Shown here in pieces: positions 22,801 to 36,551 of a DNA stretch of 64,000 nt (position 1 is its first letter; the number at the start of each line of letters is the position of its first letter). The position numbers were made by a program, and so were the translations under genes. Source of the stretch: Vitis vinifera. Lineage: Eukaryota; Streptophyta; Magnoliopsida; Vitales; Vitaceae. The notes beneath the pieces are model-generated. The model worked only from the letters and a program-made list of their open reading frames with translations. It made no database searches and was not told the origin of the DNA. Location: contig NC_081813.1 in assembly GCF_030704535.1 (NCBI RefSeq), positions 714,501 through 778,500 of the forward strand, in the 5' to 3' direction.

Positions 22801-25800
22801 TCTGCACATACCTGACTTAGAGGATTCAAAATGTTTGTTCCACCCTCTGCATTGAAATTTGTGTTAATCCACTGAGTAGCATTTCCAACTTCTTCCTTGG
22901 TTGCAAGAACCATTGTTGATGAGAATAAGCAAGTGTCTCCATTAAAAGCTATTATGTTAAAAGAATCCTGTGTATTAAGGTTCAAGAGGGCTGCCAGTAC
23001 AGCATCCTTTGTATTCTCAAGTGGGCGTCCCCGCATGCTTCTGCTTATGTCAACAATAAATACCACTTCCTTTCTGAAAACCTATCAGGATCACCAAAAT
23101 GGAGTAAGGATAGACATAATACAATTACATACAAATAAATAATTGAACTGCAGAATGGTAAGAGGCAATCAAAGCATGTGGTAGAATGTAATTATACAGA
23201 CCAGATCGAAATGCTCCCACAGTGAGAATGAGAACAATCAACCATAGTGTAAGCATTTATTGGAACAACATATTGTACACATGTAAAGTGGGAAGTTGGA
23301 GACAACGCATATCTCCTCTTCATGAAGTAATAATACAGAGCTACAAGGGTGCAAATATTGAACATTCTAGCTTACTTTGTTCAAGCGCTAAAGGTTAAAT
23401 CTGTTAAAAAACTTGAATGAGCAGGTTAACAGCAAGTGATATAAACTGCTCTACACTTCAATAAACAACAAGAAGATTGGAAATTTTGGGTTTTTAGAAA
23501 TTCAGAATTGCATCAAATATATTGTGTTTGTGTGCCCTTGCAAATTATTTGTGCCTATCTTTTGCACTTGTACTTGCGCTGCTCTTCAGTGATTTCTTGA
23601 CAATGTCAACACCACTGCAGAAGGTCATCAGTAGAGGATATTAATGTACAGCCTGAATGCAACATGACCAAAGAATGCATTTTGAAAGAAATGCCATATA
23701 TCGGTGGATCCATTTGAAGGCGGAGAAATGAAGTACTTCCAGTAGGGGTGGGGTGGGGGGGATGATACTATAAATGAAAAGTTAAAATAAAGCTAGTTCT
23801 AAAACAAAGCTAGCGAACCTTCCCACTGATGTTACTTCCAGGGAAAAGATAGAAGCAGAACATTTCTCTTTGATCAAAATCATGTACAGAAGGAGATTGC
23901 ATGAGCGCCCCACCAAATATGTTATTAGAAGACACCTGAAAGCGCAGTTGGCAAACAAGAATATGAGTAATGCATTCAAAATAAGGGAAATACTTCTTCA
24001 GAAAAGGTTCCTGAATGTCTAGTATGAACAGGTTATGATCATGTACATTTCAGAGCATCTTCTCTGCATCAGCAGGGATGCACAGATGCACATGAAGAAA
24101 TATACAGTGATTAAAAAAAGGAAAAGAAAAAACCATCTTCAACGTCTTACAGTATATGAAAAATTGAAGTCAGCACGTGACCATGTTTGAACTTCTGCTT
24201 CGTATAAGAAACCCAATTTACCGACCTGATGCCTTAGCTCCTGGAAATTTTGGAAAAAAATATAAAAATCATGTCACTTGATTTATATGCAGAATCTTAG
24301 AGCTTTTCACAATGACAAACCTTCAGAAGATGGCTTGTAGCCTTGCATAAAATTTCTGTTCCAGTGCCAGAGTTCACATTCAACCGTATCTTTTCTTTTT
24401 TGGGAATTTTCTTCCCAGCAGGAGTGACACATGTGGGAAAACTGAAAGGTATAATGAGACTGAATTGACCATCCTGATATAGCAATTTCTGAGACCAACT
24501 GAACTTAATCGATAAATTGGTGCCTCCTTCAACCTTAAAGGCAAACAAACATAAAATATCTCAGCAAACAAAATTAATAATACATTATAGATCACAAATA
24601 ACCAAGAGAACATGTGAATTAAATGAAGTAATTAATAACCTTTGGAACTTTTAAGGTATATATCCGCCATCTCAGAAAGCGCCCATCTTCTGTTTTGGCA
24701 GGTTTCCCATTATCTTTTGTATCTTCCTCTGTGATCAGTCGACTATTACATGATCTTCCAGTAACATCAACCTCAACACCTAGAACTGAACCCTGTTAGC
24801 CAAATCATGTTGCCCTTGAGAACATAATTCAGATACCTCAAACATTAAAGAAACCAGTCTGCAACAAACAGTAGCAAAAGCATATTATAACTTGACATAA
24901 GAACGCCAGCAACATATGATCATCAAGAAAGGTGTGAACATATTCCATTACTTCCATCGGCATATTAGTTGATATGCAATATAAATGATGAAGAACTGGC
25001 AGATATGGGTTAAAGTCAATTTCAAGAAGCACTGTTTATGGAAATAGTTCCGATTTCATAATGAGCTCCAATCAGAAAGGCAATATATCAATTAAACCAC
25101 ATCTAAAATAGAAATCGATGTTGGAAATACGACTAAAAGGGAAGTAGTTAACTACGTGTATTTCTGTTACGGTATCAAGTTGCATTACCTGAAGGAAAGT
25201 TTCAATTTAGCTAGGATACCTCTATTCTCTTCAAATTAATCTGCGTATGGAAGAGACTTTCTGCTATTGCATATTATGCCAAATTTTCATAGATGATCTC
25301 ACTTAGCACAAAAACCGAAAATATACGTTAGTTTTGGCTGTTGCCTCGAGGAAAACAAAGAGTTCCCTCCAATTGAACCCCATAGAACTCAAGAAGGATA
25401 GGGGTAGAAACGTGAGGATTGACTAAATCGAAAAAAAATATGACGGAGAACATGCCTCTAGAAAGAGCTGAATGGCAGAAAATGATTCAATGATGAACTT
25501 GCTTTGCTGAATGCATCTATGCTAGTGCTAATTCAGCCAAAGTCATGAACGAACTAGCTTTGCAGAGAAAATGTAGGAAACATATTAAATTCTTCCTTGT
25601 TTAGGTCTTGAGAGAACGAAAAACTCCAATGAAATACTCCTAATTACAACTATTTAGCTCATTTCAATTTTTTGTTTTTTCCTTTTTCTGCTTTCCTTCC
25701 TTCTCTGGTGCGGAACAGAAAACAAAGGGTCGGTCGCCACTTTCCCAACAACCAAACAGAGCCACATGTAAACCTCAAACACAAAAACACAAGCGCTACC

Positions 25801-26192
25801 TGCTCCCCCATTGGAATCGCAACGCGACAATCGCATCTTCTACTCCCCATAACGCAGTGAACTCGCCAAGTTCCACTGACAGAAATGAACGCAGTATCCA
25901 AATAACAATCAACTTCCATTGCAATCCCAAGCATGTGAAGCGGAATCAGCGCCGGAGGATCGCACCGGCCATGCACATACGGCTGGTAGCTCGGAACATC
26001 CGGATTATCAACGATCGACGGCTCCGGAATCACGGCGTAAACCATTGGCGCCGTTGGAAGGAACGACTCCTGCGACTCCGACTTCTCCATTTCCTGCGGC
26101 TTCGGAGCCGATGCCGACCGATCCTTCCCGTAGTAAATTCGTTTCGAGAGCCTGAGCCCGTATTCCACTGCAGTAGAGAAGTCCTCTGCCAT
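16891..26192 (-). CDS. VIT and von Willebrand factor A domain protein (inter-alpha-trypsin inhibitor heavy chain-like), 747 aa
   Basis: Thirteen exons join in frame: 25800-26192, 24640-24792, 24321-24533, 24151-24240, 23819-23935, 22812-23081, 22026-22182, 21831-21908, 20994-21094, 19143-19313, 18364-18438, 17771-17878 and 16891-17208. Residues 1-131 start MAEDFSTAVEYGLRLSKRIY. Exons 1-5 make the VIT-like half. Exon 6 opens the vWA domain: VVFIVDISRSM holds the MIDAS D333-x-S335-x-S337, with GGTN and LITDG further on supplying the remaining metal-binding positions. The tail is extraordinary: residues 695-746 carry 15 cysteines (NCC, ICCMC, MDCCCELC). Plant relatives are annotated as inter-alpha-trypsin inhibitor heavy chain-related; biochemical role is unknown. 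An intact MIDAS suggests cation-dependent protein binding. The frame stays open upstream of MAEDF to an ATG at 26343-26345, so a longer N-terminus is possible. Confidence 0.93.
18002..18205. mobile_element. decayed family D element
   Basis: Right end ttttctgagaaccaagcatagcctatg resembles the family D terminus (ggaaccaaacatggcctat), and the body (cttttaaatctactttttattttc) matches copies at 13.8-14.4 kb. The left end is poor. It lies in intron 11 of the VIT/vWA gene. Confidence 0.45.
18635..18904. repeat. tandem duplication, 2 x 135 bp
   Basis: Units 18635-18769 and 18770-18904 are direct copies differing at only about three or four positions (agtccc/agcccc, caaaggg/caatggg, tctatg/tctacg). 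They lie in intron 10 of the VIT/vWA gene. High identity points to a recent event. A joined open frame across it (18596-18922, plus) is a by-product of the repeat. Confidence 0.9.
23745..23761 (+). other. G-rich tract, possible G-quadruplex
   Basis: The plus strand reads GGGGTGGGGTGGGGGGG within intron 5 of the VIT/vWA gene, on the template strand. Runs are long enough for a four-tract G4. Confidence 0.5.
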
Positions 26193-26400
26193 TCCGTCGA
26201 ACCTTCCTCGCCGGCTAGATTCTCCGGCGGTTGTGTGTGATCCCCCGTACACGATAAGGCTGAGCCCTAGGGTTTGATGTTGAAAGAGAACACAAGCTTG
26301 AAGCGTTAGAGTGAGTGAAGCTATTGAAACGACAGTTGTTTTCACAGTACCGATGCCGTTTCAGACAGCCATTAAGTTGTCACCGACGCTTCACTTTTGA
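26193..26400 (-). promoter_or_regulatory. VIT/vWA gene leader or N-terminal extension
   Basis: The region is open in the same frame as the gene from 26345 down to the MAEDF start, so it may be leader or coding. It is GC-richer than the AT-rich DNA that starts at about 26440. Confidence 0.45.
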
Positions 26401-29200
26401 AGCACGGCCGAAGACGACGAGCTGTACTCGTTAAAAAATATATATATTAATTTTATTAAATACGTGCAGCCAACCTTCGATCGACACGTGTAGATGTAGA
26501 CCACATCGTAGCCCCTCCATAGAACAGTACTACCAACCAACGGATAAAGAATGTAGAGGCGACACGTTATTCTCAATTAAAATATTTTTCTTACACACAA
26601 ATTTAATTACAAATTAATAATTTAATTGTTAAGCATAGATTATTAATTTAAGTGGAAGTAAGCACTGCGTAAGCCTAAAACTTTATTTCTAAGCATGGGG
26701 GACCCTATTCTCCCAAAAGATAAAAGATGCCAATTTTTCAATTCATTTCCAAATTTGTGAATTTGCTTTCCAAGGAAGATAAAGACAAAAGATATTCATT
26801 TTATTATAAGGTTGACTTTATTCCATCACACCCTTAATAAAGGTCATAATTCTTCTTCTCGTGTAAAAAATCAAAGTATTTGACTAAAAATTGGTAAACT
26901 AAAATATGATATAATTATTAAACACATTCTATGTCATATAGTTTATATATAATTAAATTTTATTTAATTAAAGATTATAATAAGATGGGTTTTTTTAAAT
27001 ATTCATCTTTTTACGTTCTTTATATTAAAAGTTTGAGATAAAGATAAATATGTTTATAATATATTTATGAAACGTGTAAAAACTCGAGCTTTATCCCAAT
27101 TATATATAATTTTAAAAAAATGTACTTTAGTTGTGTTTTTTTTTTCAACTTTTTTAATATAAATAAAATATATATTTTCATAAAAAATGATAAATATTTA
27201 TTTATTTATAATTTATATTTTTATTTTTAATATAATTTAATTTTGGAATTTTGATAAAATTTTGTTTAAATTTAACAAATAAATTAAATGGGGTGTTACG
27301 ACAATGTAGATATGAAAATTTTATATACTTATCCTGCCTCCTAGCCTCATTAATATTTTTTTGAATAGAGATAATAATAAATATAAATAAATGGGATAAG
27401 ACCGTGACCTATCCCATAACCATCCCTATATTTAACAATTAGGTAGAGTTAAATTTACGTATCTTGATGAACCTCTAATTGCAATTTTTATAATTCAGTT
27501 GACTTATTTTTTCAAAATCAAAATTTTAAATAAGTCATATAAAAATTAAATACGTCGTTATAACCAAATTAATCATTATGATTATTAAATAAGTAAATTT
27601 GAATCAAATTTGTATTTATAAATTAGTCTATAATCAACCAATTATTAAAAAAGTTATGTATACCAACATAAAATTAATTCAAATATAATTATACTCAACT
27701 CAAACTCGTAAAATATAATCGTTCCAATTATATCAAAAATCCGTAGTTCTTATTAATTATCGAAAAAACATATCACCAGCCTTTAAAAAAATAATTAATT
27801 AAATAAATAAAAAAATATCTAGAGGTTTGGAGTCCACTATTTGTGACAAGCATGTTAAAGCTAATGAGTGAAAAAATAATATTCTATATTCTCAAAATAA
27901 TATAATATAGATTTTAAATAAAACCTTGGGTGATGTGTAGCCCCATTTTCAAATCAAGACCCCCGCATGTTTAGGGTTGAATTAGGTAGGCATTATTAAC
28001 GCTACAGTATATCAATTAATTACTCGTCTCCCACCGCTTCACCCTTTCAAAAAAGAAAAATAATTATAAAAACTATTCTTATTAATTTAATGTCTATATA
28101 ATAATATAATGAGAGAATATTTTTAAAACTATTCTTATTTTTAAAATATTTTTTTTAAAACTATATACTAATTATAAAAACTAATCTTATTTTTAAAATA
28201 TTTTTTTCATATTTAATTTCATCACAAAACAATAAAATATAATTAAAATTGATAAAATTTTTATATAATTTTAAAATTGTATATAATAAAAAAATAAAAA
28301 TAAAACGAGTTTGAATAAATATGTAAAAATAATTTATTAAATTTAAATATATTTTTTATTTTTCTCGTATTTTTTTTTTTATATTTTTCGAAATACCCAA
28401 AACTTTATATATATTTTATTTATGATTTAAAGGTGATAGCATTCAAAGAATAAAAAAGTTTTAGGGGGTAATTTGATACCCAGTAAAAAGTAAAAATTTG
28501 TGGTTTTACAATTTATCCAAATAAAAAAAGGATGAAATAATTAAATAAATAAAAGGATGGAAAAAGAGTTACAACTGATAGGACTGGGCGTGGTCCAATC
28601 CTGGACTGGACCACGTATGAATGATTTCAAAGGGAACACGAGGAGGAGGCGGTGGGTTTTCTGGTCTCCCCCGTTGGATGCACTTTGGGTTTGATCCGAC
28701 GGTGGAGAGTTAAGGAGACTGTACACTCGGGATTCACTTGGAGACAAAAAACGAGCTACAATGATTAAGAGAAGAAAAAAGCCTGGAAGTGGTCGTCCTA
28801 CCAAATCTGACCGCCGGTGACCGATCTTTAATAAACGCCATGAAATGTGATAAATGTGACCCAGTGGGGCCCGTTTGAAATAAAGCTGGTTGAAAACATT
28901 GTTTAAATCCGTGAAAAGTATGTAGGGACGGAGCTTTATAAGATATGATTTGATTAGAAGGACATTTAATGGGAGCCTCCTTGGTCATTTTTTCACATTG
29001 GGGTCTAGCCCCGCTTTCAGACTTCGAATGACCGTAGATTCTCATTTTTTTTAATATATTGGGGTCTCGTCTCACTTTAGGATTTTGAATTATTGATAAG
29101 GATTAAGAGTAAAGAGATACTTTAATAACTTTAATTACGACAAGTGGAAAGGGGGTATTGGGATCTTTCAAATGGTCTATTCGAGCTTTAATTTATTTAA
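26401..29200. other. AT-rich intergenic desert
   Basis: No exon is supported. Most is A/T with many ATTTAAAT-type runs. A GC-richer island at about 28580-29040 has open frames on the minus strand but no splice signals or family match. Confidence 0.45.
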
Positions 29201-29439
29201 AGCTATGTTTAGCGTCCTATTGAAAAAACGGAAACATGAAGGATATGTTTGGTTTCTTTCAAAGGAAAATAAAATAAATTTAAATTTAATAAATTATTTT
29301 TATATATTAGATTAATCCCATTTGATTTATTTAATTACGCTAATTTAAATAATAAAAAATATATAAATTTTTTGATAATTTTAATTATATCTAATTTAAT
29401 TATATATTATTTTGATGATAAAATTAAACATTCCAAAAT

Positions 29440-29683
29440 CTTTTTTTTTCTCTTAACAATTCAAAATAATTTACGTTGTTTTATTTCATATTATAAATTT
29501 TTTACTAAATTAAAAAAATCAAAATATATAGCTTTTTCTAAATAGAAAAAATAACATATTATTATTTTTTTTTTTTTTTAGTATTTAATATAAATAAAAT
29601 ACTACTAAAATAAACAACCTAATATTTAATACTATTAAACATTAAGATTTTATTTAAAATTAAATAAAAAAACAAACACCACC
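29440..29683 (-). mobile_element. Tourist-like MITE, family A copy 4 (5' end decayed)
   Basis: The right end AAAAAAACAAACACCACC followed by TAA matches copies 1-3, and the body (ttataaattttttactaaatt, caaaatatatagctttttctaaatag) is the reverse complement of copies 1 and 2. The left terminus is not recognisable. Confidence 0.65.
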
Positions 29684-30099
29684 TAATTCCCGAGCAATAC
29701 TAAATTTAAAAAAAATGGTATGCATTTCAAATCACCATGAGTCACAAGAGAAGGCTTATGATAACGTAATAAGCGTGTTCCTAAATATTATATTTAATAA
29801 TAATCTTGTATGCACCATAGTCATTTTCATCACTTAATTATCTCCAGTTTATTGATATCAAATAACCATCTGTCACAGTAAAAATGGTGATGTGGCATGC
29901 CCTAACATTTTTAAATTTAGGTTTGACTAGGGCTTACAATGCCACATAGACTAATTTTAAGAAAATATATTTATATTTACATTGCAAATGACCGAATATT
30001 CTTACTTTATTTTATTTATTATTTATATTTTTTACAAAAATAAAAAATATAAAGGTATAAAAATAGCTCAAACTCCCCACAACCCCACCCCCCACCACC

Positions 30100-32250
30100 A
30101 TGAATGGCTCAATATATGATGTTTTTAAAAGTACTTCTCAAAATAGTTTTCGAAAATAGTTTTTTATTTTGAAGAACAATAAAAACCTACAAACACTATT
30201 AATAATCATAAAATGTTTTTTTATTTTCTTTCTGTTTTTTATTATAAGAAAACAAAAAATAGGATATTTTTAAAAAACATTTTTAAATTATTTTTTAGTT
30301 GTTTTTTTAGAGTTGTTTTAAACAATAAGCATACAAACATATATAATGATTAAAAATAAAAATTAAATTTAAAACATATTTAAAAATATTAAAAACAATT
30401 TTAAATTATTAAACATACTTTTATTGTATAAAACATCATAAAACAATTTTAAAAAACTATTTGTTTTGAAAAAGGCCTAAATTTTTAGTTGTTTTGTGGA
30501 AACGTATTTCTTTTTAAAAATCCAAATGTAAAAAATATTTTTCTCAAATTGTTATCCATGAAGGTGTCAAAACGCAATACAAAAGTTTTTAAATTATTCT
30601 CTATATCTTTAACCATTGATTAAAAAAATCCTCTTAAAAAAAAAAAAAAAGAAATGTTGTCAAAAAACAATATTTTTTAAAAATAATTTGAAAACCCCAT
30701 TTTTTATCATTAGTTTGCCAAAAATAAAAAAATTATTTTTTGACAAAATTATTTGTAAGAACAATAATCAAATACGCCTTTACAATGGTTTTTTTTTTTT
30801 TTTTTTTTTAACTATGATTTAAAAAAATTATTTATTAAAATATGATAAATTCAATCCAAAATTATGTTTTGATTTTAAATAGACAACTTCTACATCTAAG
30901 TTGAAATTATATTCTTAAAAGATAACTTTCAATTGATATTATAAAAAAATATTTTAAATTTAGAAACTATTTTAAAAATATCATATTTTAATTAAATGCC
31001 CCTTAAGGTCCACCATCCTCGTCATTCTCGTCGATATTTAGTTATTTACCAAACATTAGAAAATAGAGTCTCTTAATGCCTCCGCATGGACATATGACTT
31101 CATCTACAGTCTGACTAGGACGTCAAAAAAGGAAGAAAGGATGCATGCATGACAGATTAATAGTAAAATCGTAAATGGCACCGACACTAATGATTCATAA
31201 CCGAATCTGAAATGAAAGACAACAAAAAGTATGACGCCCAAAATCAAACCACGGGCCCACAAGAAAGCTGCACGTTGTTCCAACTTCCAATTCATTGAAC
31301 GTAGCGAAAGCATGTCTTTCAAGTGTGAATACACAAAAGTTGGACAATTAAGTCTTTCGCTCATAAGAATTATGGGTGACTTTGTAGTCAATGCGCGTCT
31401 GGGGTGGGTTGGATAGGGTTTGTAGTCCTAGTCAATGTGCGTCTAGGGTGGGTTGGATTAAGTTTGTAAATCAATGTGCATCTAGGGTGGGTTGGATCAA
31501 GTTTGTAGTCAATTACTCCAATTTAAACTAAAAAAAATACTAAGGGTATATTTCATAATTGCTTTTCAAAACAGTTTATTTTTATTTTTAATTTTATTAA
31601 AACATAAAAGAAAAAAAAAAAAAAGAAAAAAAAAAGATGTTTTAAAAAAAACATTTTTTTTTATTATTATTTTTTTATTTTTAAAAAATTATGTAATTAT
31701 GAAAAATGATAAAAAAAAATATATTACATATAAAAGTTTTGAAAACGTATTTAAAATATAAAAAACAACTTAAAAACATTTTAAATTCCCAAATAAACTT
31801 TTATTTTATAAAATATTACAAAACAATTTTCAAAAACCCATTTTCTAGAATTGTTTTTGAAAATACTTATCAAAGAGCTAAATACCCTATTTGATAACTA
31901 TTTTCACAAACAAAATTTTTATTATTCAGAATAAAAATACAAAAAAACACATTCAAAAGCTGAAAAACAAAAAACAATTTTTTATTTTTAAAAACATAAA
32001 ACAAGTTATTTTCAATAATTTTACTTATAGTTGGAGGATTGTTTTAAAAAATAATTATACAAATATAAAAAATAACTAAAAATAATGTACAACATATAAA
32101 AATAATTTTCAAAACATATTTGAAAATATAGCAAAAATAGATTAAAATCATTTCAAGTTCCTGAAGACAATTTTATTCTATAAAACATCATAAAATAATT
32201 TTTAAAAAAATCTTAATTTGACATTTAAATAAAAAAAAACATTTGAATTT
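30100..32250. mobile_element. cluster of family B AT-rich fold-back elements
   Basis: Three blocks (about 30110-30480, 31545-31880, 31885-32240) share sentences such as caaaatagtttt(c/t)gaaaa, ttttattgtataaaacatcataaaacaatttt and ataattatacaaatataaa. Each begins or ends with caaaacagttt/aaaattgtttt-type arms. They look like related, partly nested elements; boundaries are approximate. Confidence 0.5.
31387..31514 (+). repeat. three-unit tandem repeat, about 40-50 bp unit
   Basis: The phrase gtcaatg(c/t)gc(g/a)tct(g/a)gggtgggttggat, followed by (a/ta)gtttgtag, occurs three times in a row starting near 31389, 31431 and 31470. It is unrelated to any coding frame. Confidence 0.75.
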
Positions 32251-33084
32251 CTATAAGTAACATTAACACTATCAAGATTTTTATATTAAATTTTGAAAAA
32301 AAAAATGTCAAAAGTTTTTAACATTCTAAAAAGCTCTTATCAAGCTTCAAAAAAAGCCTTTTTCACTTCTCAAAATCAACCCAAACAAGAACCAAGCGAG
32401 GAGGAGCCCCACCATTGACAAACCTTTCGGTTCCAGCAAATGAGAGCCTCGACAACCTTACCAATTATAAAGAGGGTGGACAGAAGCCATTAATTGGGAG
32501 GTGAGTGGACAGGCCAGATGTAAACCAGTGAAAAAAGGGCTATCTCATCTCATGGCTAAGCCTAGTGGTCCTATCATTGTGTTGGAGGGACATGGCACAC
32601 GAATTTCAAATTTTACTGCTACAAGTCATGGTTGTATAGTACAGCCATCGTGGTCCTATATCCTGCCTGAATAAGAAATGCGTTGAAAAAAGCTCCATGA
32701 TTTTGGCCAGGAGTTAAATGAGTAGGTTTGCTTGACAAAGATTTTTGAAAATGATCTTCTATTGATGGACAGCAACTTCATTGGTTCAAGCTTAATCCCA
32801 ATTCCCACAGGGAAAAAACATTCAAATTCCCAAACAGAAGTAGAATCAAAAGGAAAAAAAGAAGTAAATAAGAACTGATAATTCACTTGGAAACAGAATT
32901 GAAAAATAACAGCAGCATTCAAGGTGGTGTAGAATCAAAACATTAGCAGTCTACAGAATTGAAATGTTGTCTAGAGTGCTTAACAGACTAAGAAAATAAC
33001 TTTCCTCGAGTTTCTGCTGATATCAATTGTAAATTGTTGGTAATCCATTGCATGCCGAGTACTGAAATGGAAGCATCCTGTTTC
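32251..33084. other. intergenic and RPS29 3' flank
   Basis: No separate gene seen. The portion next to 33085 should contain the RPS29 3' UTR. Confidence 0.35.
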
Positions 33085-35280
<2,196 letters not shown>

Positions 35281-35506
35281 AGTTTAGGCTTTAGTAAAGT
35301 AATTAATTGCCTTTTAGGTCATGTTTGGCAATTGGGAAGTGTCACAGGGAAATGAAAATGAAATACTTGACTATATTTAGACTGTGTTTTACAATGATTT
35401 TATGAAATGTTTTTAGTTTTTATAATGCTTTAAATTTTTTATTTTTAAGTGTTGAAAATGGTAGAAACACTTCTCCAAATCACCGCTGAACACATTATTG
35501 GAACTT

Positions 35507-35625
35507 GTTTGATAGTAATTTTATAAAACGTTTTTTACTTTTCTAACATTATAAAATTTTTATCTTTCAAGTATTAAAAAAGTTAAAAATATTTCATAGA
35601 ATTATTATCAAACACACTCTTAGAG
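35507..35625. mobile_element. small fold-back element (family C)
   Basis: TTGTTTGATAGTAATTTTATAAAACG at the left and its inverted partner ATAGAATTATTATCAAACA at the right frame a core of aacattataaaatttttatcttt. A similar element lies near 61830-61950. It sits in the RPS29 upstream region. Confidence 0.6.
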
Positions 35626-35813
35626 TGTGTTTTGTAGTGCTTTTATTTAAAGTGTTTTTAGAGAATTACCTATTAACTGTTTATTAAAAAAATACTATAA
35701 ATGATTTTTTAGATTTTTAAAAGTATTTTTAAAATTTTATTAAACATTCTTTTTTCAAATACATTTTTTCATGTTAAAAGCAATTTCTATAATTTTTACC
35801 AAATAAACTCTTA

Positions 35814-36089
35814 GGTGGTGTTTGTTTTTTTACTTAATTCTAAATAGAACATTAATGCTTAACAGTGTTAAATATTAGGTTGTTGTTTTTGTAGTATTTT
35901 ATTTCTATTAAGTATTAAAAAGTAAAAAAAACCATTATATTATTTTTTATATTTAGAAAAAGCTACATATTTTGGCTTTTTCTATTTAGTAAAAAGTTTA
36001 TAATAAGTCATGAAAAAGTAGAAAAACAAACAATATAAATTCTAAAACTAAATTATTTTTAGCAAAAAGTCAAAAAAACAAACACCACC
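35814..36089 (+). mobile_element. Tourist-like MITE, family A copy 2
   Basis: The 276-bp element has GGTGGTGTTTG and CAAACACCACC termini and a TTA target duplication (35811-35813 and 36090-36092). It is near-identical to copy 1 and lies between the divergent RPS29 and proteasome genes. Confidence 0.88.
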
Positions 36090-36347
36090 TTAGTTTTGAA
36101 TAACATAAATAAAAGATAAAATAAATATCGAGGAAAAAATTCTAATATGGGAAACACTGAGCTAACTGATAAGTGTACCACACCTTTATAATAACTAGTA
36201 AAGAAAACGGTTATATATACTTGAATTCCAAACAAAATTTTATTTCTAAAAATAATTTAAATTTATTTTTAAAAATGATTATTAAATATTATTTTTGAAA
36301 ATGTTACCAGCTCTATAAAGTGAAATAGGCTTCTAAGTCGAGGCCGA

Positions 36348-36407
36348 AGCCCAAAAGCAAAACTTATTGGACTGGGCTCAGAGGAACCCATTCAAACGAC
36401 GTCGTTT
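36348..36407 (+). promoter_or_regulatory. proteasome alpha-1 promoter motifs
   Basis: AGCCCA (36348-36353), TGGGCT (36373-36378) and the palindrome AAACGACGTCGTTT (36394-36407) lie 145-205 bp upstream of the start codon. Site II boxes mark housekeeping promoters. Confidence 0.55.
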
Positions 36408-36551
36408 TATGTCGTTCCAAATACATTTATACAGGAGTGTGCTTCTTTCTGTATTCTTGCGAAGAAAGCTTCCCCTTCTTCTCTCTATAGCTCTTTTTCT
36501 CTGCAAGTCTCTTCCGCACGAAACCCCAAACGGAAATCAAAGTATCAAAGC

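Noticed and set aside
25672..26240. Plus-strand frames opposite VIT/vWA exon 1
   Set aside because: They are shadows of the high-GC coding exon on the minus strand.
30616..32079. Several lysine/asparagine/phenylalanine-rich frames
   Set aside because: They come from AT-rich fold-back elements and homopolymers.
26400..33080. LTR retrotransposon
   Set aside because: No pair of long direct repeats, primer-binding site or gag-pol frame was seen; similarities are explained by short fold-back elements.
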